From Schistocephalus solidus (lineage: Eukaryota > Platyhelminthes > Cestoda > Diphyllobothriidea > Diphyllobothriidae): 64,000 bases of DNA. Numbering within the stretch: the first letter of the stretch is position 1; every line of letters starts with the position of its first letter. The position numbers and the translations under genes were made by a program. The notes under the pieces were generated by a model. That model was not told the origin of the DNA and did not search any database. It saw nothing but the letters and a program-made list of their open reading frames with translations. This document shows positions 59,046-64,000 of this stretch, one piece after another. Location of the stretch: assembly GCA_017591395.1 (NCBI GenBank), contig WEDG01000461.1, positions 134,501 through 198,500 of the forward strand, read 5' to 3'.

Positions 59046-61839
59046 CCTTCACAAGAATGTAGGACAAGGAATACTTTAATACCTACATTGACAGAGACAG
59101 ACGCCATTTTGACGTTTGGCGCAATGCTAGAACTGAAAACGGGTATGTTTGAAGGTTCGGGAAGCCATTCGCACACCAAGGGAGTAAAGGAAACTAACCA
59201 TCTAGCAATCAATCCCATACAACCAATTTAATTATGTCTTCAGATTAGTGGAACCAGGAAACTCAGGTCAATTTGAACTATTGACAATAGCTTGAAGCGG
59301 AGATTCCGAAAATGGAAGCTCCATAACTTTAGAAAACCAATTTGTCTAAGTGAATCTTTGAGCAGGAATCACTTCCCTGAAACATTTGCACCTGCTCTTA
59401 AATGTTTTATGGAAATTAGGGTTTGGTTCAGGCGATATTAAATGACAATCGTAAGTTTTTTAAGGTTGACATGCGATCAGTTTGCGTGCTTGACAGTGCC
59501 AGAAGATCTGCTCTGTTAACCACCAAGTTGATCATTAAATATTCAAAAGACAGCTCTGAACGTGAGAGTGAGAGTTAATTTTTTAAAGAATGTGCATCTC
59601 CTTGCAACCATTAATATTTAAAACAGCTTTTTGGGAATTTTTATGTGCAACTGACGAAGGAGAGCACTAGATTTCCTAACTGCCTGTCTTTTGGAGACAC
59701 GTCTGGAAGTCAGTTTATTTATGCTGTAGCATCTAATCAAATTTCTCATGCTTGCTTATATTTAATTCCCAAAAACCACTGACAGTCTTCATATTTATGT
59801 TCATGGATGAAAACTATACGTAGTGATAATGTATTAAAATTTGGACGGTAAAACCTCTTCACGTAATGACCACAAAACAGTTTAATAGGGTTTTCTGGTA
59901 CAGAAAAAGAAAAAAGTATATTTATTAGTTTACTTTTTGATCGGAACTTTCGTATACATATGACAAACCTTATTCAGCACAAGAAAAACATTTAGTACAG
60001 CATAGTTGCTTGGAAACAAGAGTGGAATAAACGTGTCAATTAAGAATGCAGTCGCTGTTAGTGACGAGTAAACAACTTTCGGAGTAATTTCATGAAAACC
60101 CAAGATATAAAAATCAATAGGAAACTTAAAACGTAAACCCTAATATACAGCCTCAGGAAGTACAGCTGAAATTAAACAATCACATGGGATATGATCTAAC
60201 TCATGAAATTTCCTGATCAAACTATGAGTATTTATATCAACATACAGTTGCTCTTTAAATAAGTATTTCCTGAATAGCTTTGTGGCTCAGAATGTCTTCT
60301 AATAAAAGTCAGAGCACTTAAAATCTGTTTTATTGAAAATAAGCAGGCCAGATTTGGACGAAGTCAGACACTTTTGGACATGCAAGTGATTTGCCATACT
60401 ACTTAATATCAAATATCAACCTAAGTTTATTTTATCTGTTATGCTATAAATGGACATTAATCTGATCTTACGTCAAGGAATATCACGTGAGTGCAAGAAA
60501 AGAAAACCCGCCTCGGTTTCAGAAACGACTAGCGAATGCAGCTTTAAATTTATGCTATCAAATTTATGAGGCTTTGCCAAAAACCTCGGGCAATAAATTG
60601 TCTACTAACCACATCGAGAACGGTCAGTATAAAAAATATATCTTGAAAACACCTAATATTATGTCTCTTATATATGTCACGCCGTGCGATTGCAATGTTA
60701 ATTTACGCCTAAGAAATTGGTTCCAAAAAGCAGCCACGTGAGTCGTTAACTGATATTTGTAATATCAGAAATGCCACACTATTAAGAATTGTCAACAGTA
60801 AATCAGAACCTAGAATTAAGGAAGCTGGATTAAAAAGGTCCTCTAAGAAAACCGTATGACGATTTTATTCGTCGTAAACTTAACAAATACTATTTACTAG
60901 AACCTTAAGACTATTCACAGGGAACACTTGGGCAATGTTTTCTGTGCGCATAATTAGCAAAAGAATGAAGGAATTTGGCTTCCCTCAGCGAACCTATATG
61001 AAAACGCCTTTTGGAGGTAGGAAACGGATTAAAGAACTTTTTCTTGGTATAGGAGTATATTTTTAGGGAATTCCATTATTGTAAAAAGTTTACTTTTGTA
61101 ATTATGTTTTATTTGTGAATAAGCGTCCGGAATTTTTTACGCTGATCATAAATGGCAGATGCATCCTCCAGAAGACACTGTTTTGACAGCCATTTTCATT
61201 AACTGTCGACGCCCGATGGTGAGGACGGCCATCATAATAGGAGGGCGACCGATCTAGTCATATAAAACGTGCATAACATTATCGCAGGAAGGAAATATGA
61301 TCCCAATGTAGCTTACAGCTCTAATCTTATTGTTTAGAGCAAAGCCAGTGACTTTGCTTGCGGGTTGGGAATCATCATCATTCCTGCTAATAGCTAGAAA
61401 AGCTCTTCGCATTAATTACTGCTCAATGCTGGAGAAATGGGTTTTTATGCAAAACAATTCAAAAGATAAGTATATTATCAAAAATGTGACACTTTTTATT
61501 TTAACTTTAATCACAGGAGTTATTCACGCAAAAAGACAATCAAAAAGGGTTCCAGTAAGTTATTTTCTTAAATATTTTCATTATGTGCTCGTTATGTTAC
61601 AATTTGTTTGTCTGCTGTCAGTTATATTAAACCTAAATAATTGATCTGCAAAAATTAGTTTTTGTTTTATACGTTTTGATAAACGAAACCTGTTTATAGG
61701 GAACAACTCAAAATTTCCAACCAGATCTATTATTTATTTTTGAAGCCTACGGTGGGGTATAACATGGAGCAGGAACGTTTATTTGCCTTTTGGCTTATAG
61801 TGAGAGTATCCATGCACTGCATCCAACTCACTCTCTGTT
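59046..61839. other. unassigned AT-rich stretch
   Basis: Frames at plus 60487-60741 and plus 61330-61644 show no domain; the latter is hydrophobic at its end (VLVMLQFVCLLSVILNL) but has no supporting context. Confidence 0.35.
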
Positions 61840-62275
61840 TCACTCTTTTCACCTGCGCCTGATGTCAGGACAGAGTCAAGAAGACCAGAGATGGAAGAGG
61901 GCACAGGTCCAAGCCCTGCGTTTAAAAACAAACAGGAACACAACAACGAAGGGAGGGGCAGCTGGGATCCCAGCTGAGAGCAAGTTCAATAAAGGCCTCA
62001 CTTAGAAGGAGCCATTGCAGCCTGATTCTCAATCCGTCAGTCAGCCATTCCGAACAAACGCACACACAGGGCTGACCGCCCAGTCCCTGCTATCTCTTTA
62101 GATGTTAGCCTCCCAAGTTATGGCTTAAAACGCACCGTAAGTGCTTCAAGCATGTCAAATTGTTCGTAGAGAATGTGTGGTGAAACCGTTGACCTCACTA
62201 TCTCCCCCACTCCCAGCATCAGGGTACCGTCCGACGTAGTCAGTTGTCTGATATAAGAGTGGGCGGAGTGGTTGA
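61840..62275. repeat. R1, second long copy
   Basis: It shares with R1 at 8220-8640, in order: GGACAGAGTCAAGAAGACC, AGAGGGC.CAGGT, TTAGAAGGAGCCATTGCA, GTCAGTCAGCCA, GGGCTGACC, AACGCACCGT and ACCTCACT.TCTCCC. An insertion of about 60 bp of different sequence follows the CAGGT part. Confidence 0.7.
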
Positions 62276-62329
62276 CAGGGCCGGCGAACCCGTTTTCGCA
62301 CACCACAGCACGACCTGGCCTCCTTAACA

Positions 62330-62455
62330 CTCACAATAGGATTCATAAAACCAGGGGGTAAGAAGGAGCCATCACCGTCCGACTCCCAGTCAACTGGTCA
62401 TTCACGCAACACACAACATGCAATGGACTGATGACGTGGTCCATTATATAGCGTC
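62330..62455. repeat. R1 fragment
   Basis: A second copy of the R1 middle part (AAGAAGGAGCCATCACCGTC, CGACTCCCAGTC, GACTGATGACGTGGTCCA) lies directly after the longer one. Confidence 0.55.
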
Positions 62456-64000
62456 AGGTATTGTGGGAAACAAACACTCACCCAAACTCCGCATAGATTT
62501 AGGTAACACTGTTTCAAATTTATTCTACCTTCCTGTAGACAAGCATACCTGTCAACAATCATTCCACTTGTTAGTCCTTTTCAACTATGGCGTGACAGCT
62601 AGTTACTTATTTATACGCCCGTTCAGCTATTCAGAGATTTTTTACCCTGCAAAGACGCAAGGTTTTGTGTGTATGCGCCTATTTCTGTATAAAAATGGAA
62701 ATGTGTTTTCCCTCTGATGCAGGTAATGTCTTTCTTCTATTTTAGCAGTGTTAAGCCATCAGCCGTTAAAAGACTAACCACCCATTATAACCGGGATCTG
62801 ACTTACCCCTCCTGGTTTGCATGGGACAGCAACTGTTTCTGCGTGAGGACGCAAACCATTGTAATTCGCGAAGATGTCTCATTAGTTGAAGTGTGCTTTT
62901 TGTGTGTTCGGTTCATACTTTGCCCACTTCAGGAATCAATCAAGCTGCCTGTTTTTATTTCGCATTCGACTCCTTAATTAATGCTCTCAGATTTAGCTGA
63001 ATTTCGTTTTCAGCCCTGTAATAACAGGTTTGCCAACGTTGGCGTTTAAAGGGGAGACGTGGAGCCAGGCATTGACATAATTCATTGCCTGATGCTCTCC
63101 TTAAAGTGCCATCCTTTTAAGATAGAATAAATATGTGCTGGACTTTGGTTTATTTTAAATTATAAAAGGTAAAACGTTAGACAAGAAAAATAGCAGTTTC
63201 ATCCTTCTACAAAATGCTATGCCCATTCATCGGCACATTGGATTTCGAAGGAAAATATAAAACAAACGTCATTTTTTTCACAAGTCAGATAAGGAAAGAT
63301 GCTGTTTATGGTATTTAAGCCTGTCTCTGAATTGCATTAACAGTCAGGTTTCGGATTTGTCCAACGTTTCGTTTCCGGTTGACTAAGTTGTCGTCAGTTT
63401 ATCAGGAATTTTCCACCTAGTTTCCTGTTTACTATCTGGGAAGGCATTACCACAAACCTTATTTTTTGGGTCAAAGCACGCTTTCGAGGGACAGAACAGC
63501 AGGCTTACATATTTCTGATCTCAGTTGTTACATAGCATGTTTTGAAGGATCGTAGATTAACAAGAGCTATGCGTTTGGTTCTGCAGAGCAGCATGCAGGA
63601 TTAAAAAGGGATACGTTTGAACATACCTAGGATATATTAGGCACTTTCCCTGTCATCTTCTATAATAAAACTTCAAAAGTGATGGCATATTTCAATCACA
63701 ATAACTATGTGTGATATATACGAGGTGGACGTCGATCAATTGCAACATATTCATGATATGAAAATCCCTTGGATAAAATAGGACCTGCGTCTAGGATATT
63801 TACATTTTTAAGTTATTTTGACAGGTCACGTTTACCACTAGGACTAGAGTTGAAAAGGATGGCTTTCATATTGAGTTTTACTTTAGTTTTCCTATCCCTG
63901 TTGTTTTTTGCTAGGTAAAAAGTAAATGATATGGACAGGTGATGATCATAAATTATTCAGAAACGATTACTCTACAGAGCCCGTTTGAGTTGCTTTAGAA
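62456..64000. other. unassigned sequence to window end
   Basis: Two consecutive open frames (62418-62717 and 62717-62977) begin inside R1 and show no motif. Nothing else recognised. Confidence 0.35.

Noticed and set aside
62418..62977. Two head-to-tail open frames of 99 and 86 codons
   Set aside because: The first starts inside repeat R1, no domain is visible, and no splice signals join them convincingly.

Overview
This looks like animal genomic DNA: AT-rich, sparse in genes, with large introns and many decayed transposable elements. No bacterial operon, rRNA or CRISPR array is visible. The best lineage guess is a flatworm, probably a tapeworm or fluke with a large repeat-rich genome. That is an inference from an invertebrate-type HCN channel, Penelope-like retroelement relics with GIY-YIG ends, and minimal type I hammerhead ribozymes of the kind known from schistosomes.

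Only one protein gene can be recognised. It lies on the minus strand between 44560 and 56918. Three exons of a hyperpolarization-activated cyclic-nucleotide-gated (HCN) channel are present: S5 to pore turret (56769-56918), pore helix, GYG filter and S6 (52464-52682), and C-linker (44560-44706). All are whole codons, with clean AG/GT splice sites and joins that match the HCN family. Exons for S1-S4 and for the cyclic-nucleotide-binding domain were not found. They are presumably outside the window or missed.

The most interesting region is 5527-8093, a tandem array of about seven 354-bp units. On the minus strand every unit carries a complete hammerhead ribozyme: CUGAGGA, a GCCGA/UCGGC stem II, GAAA, a CAC/GUG stem III and a UC^UGGG cleavage site. 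A minus-strand transcript should cut itself into about 354-nt monomers, as expected for retrozyme-like circular RNAs. Four diverged plus-strand relatives of the ribozyme lie at 1.9, 2.55, 16.05 and 17.37 kb. A truncated minus-strand copy lies at 8.65 kb.

The rest, left to right. 0-5 kb: unassigned sequence with a foldback repeat (about 1.99-2.80 kb). 5-9 kb: a tRNA-derived SINE, a GIY-YIG retroelement end, the ribozyme array, a GC-rich dispersed repeat (R1) and a tRNA-like sequence. 9-19 kb: mostly unassigned, with a small inverted-repeat element at 15.76-15.98 kb. 19.3-23 kb: a GIY-YIG relic, a tandem of R2 plus SINE units, a GATTCT microsatellite and R1 fragments. 24.7-29.6 kb: two copies of a long repeat (D), one interrupted by a Penelope-like relic. 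29.6-44.5 kb: no recognisable gene apart from a weak gag-like relic at 33 kb. 44.5-57 kb: the HCN gene, with a third D copy in an intron. 57-64 kb: degenerate telomere-like tracts, R1 copies and one weak candidate exon.
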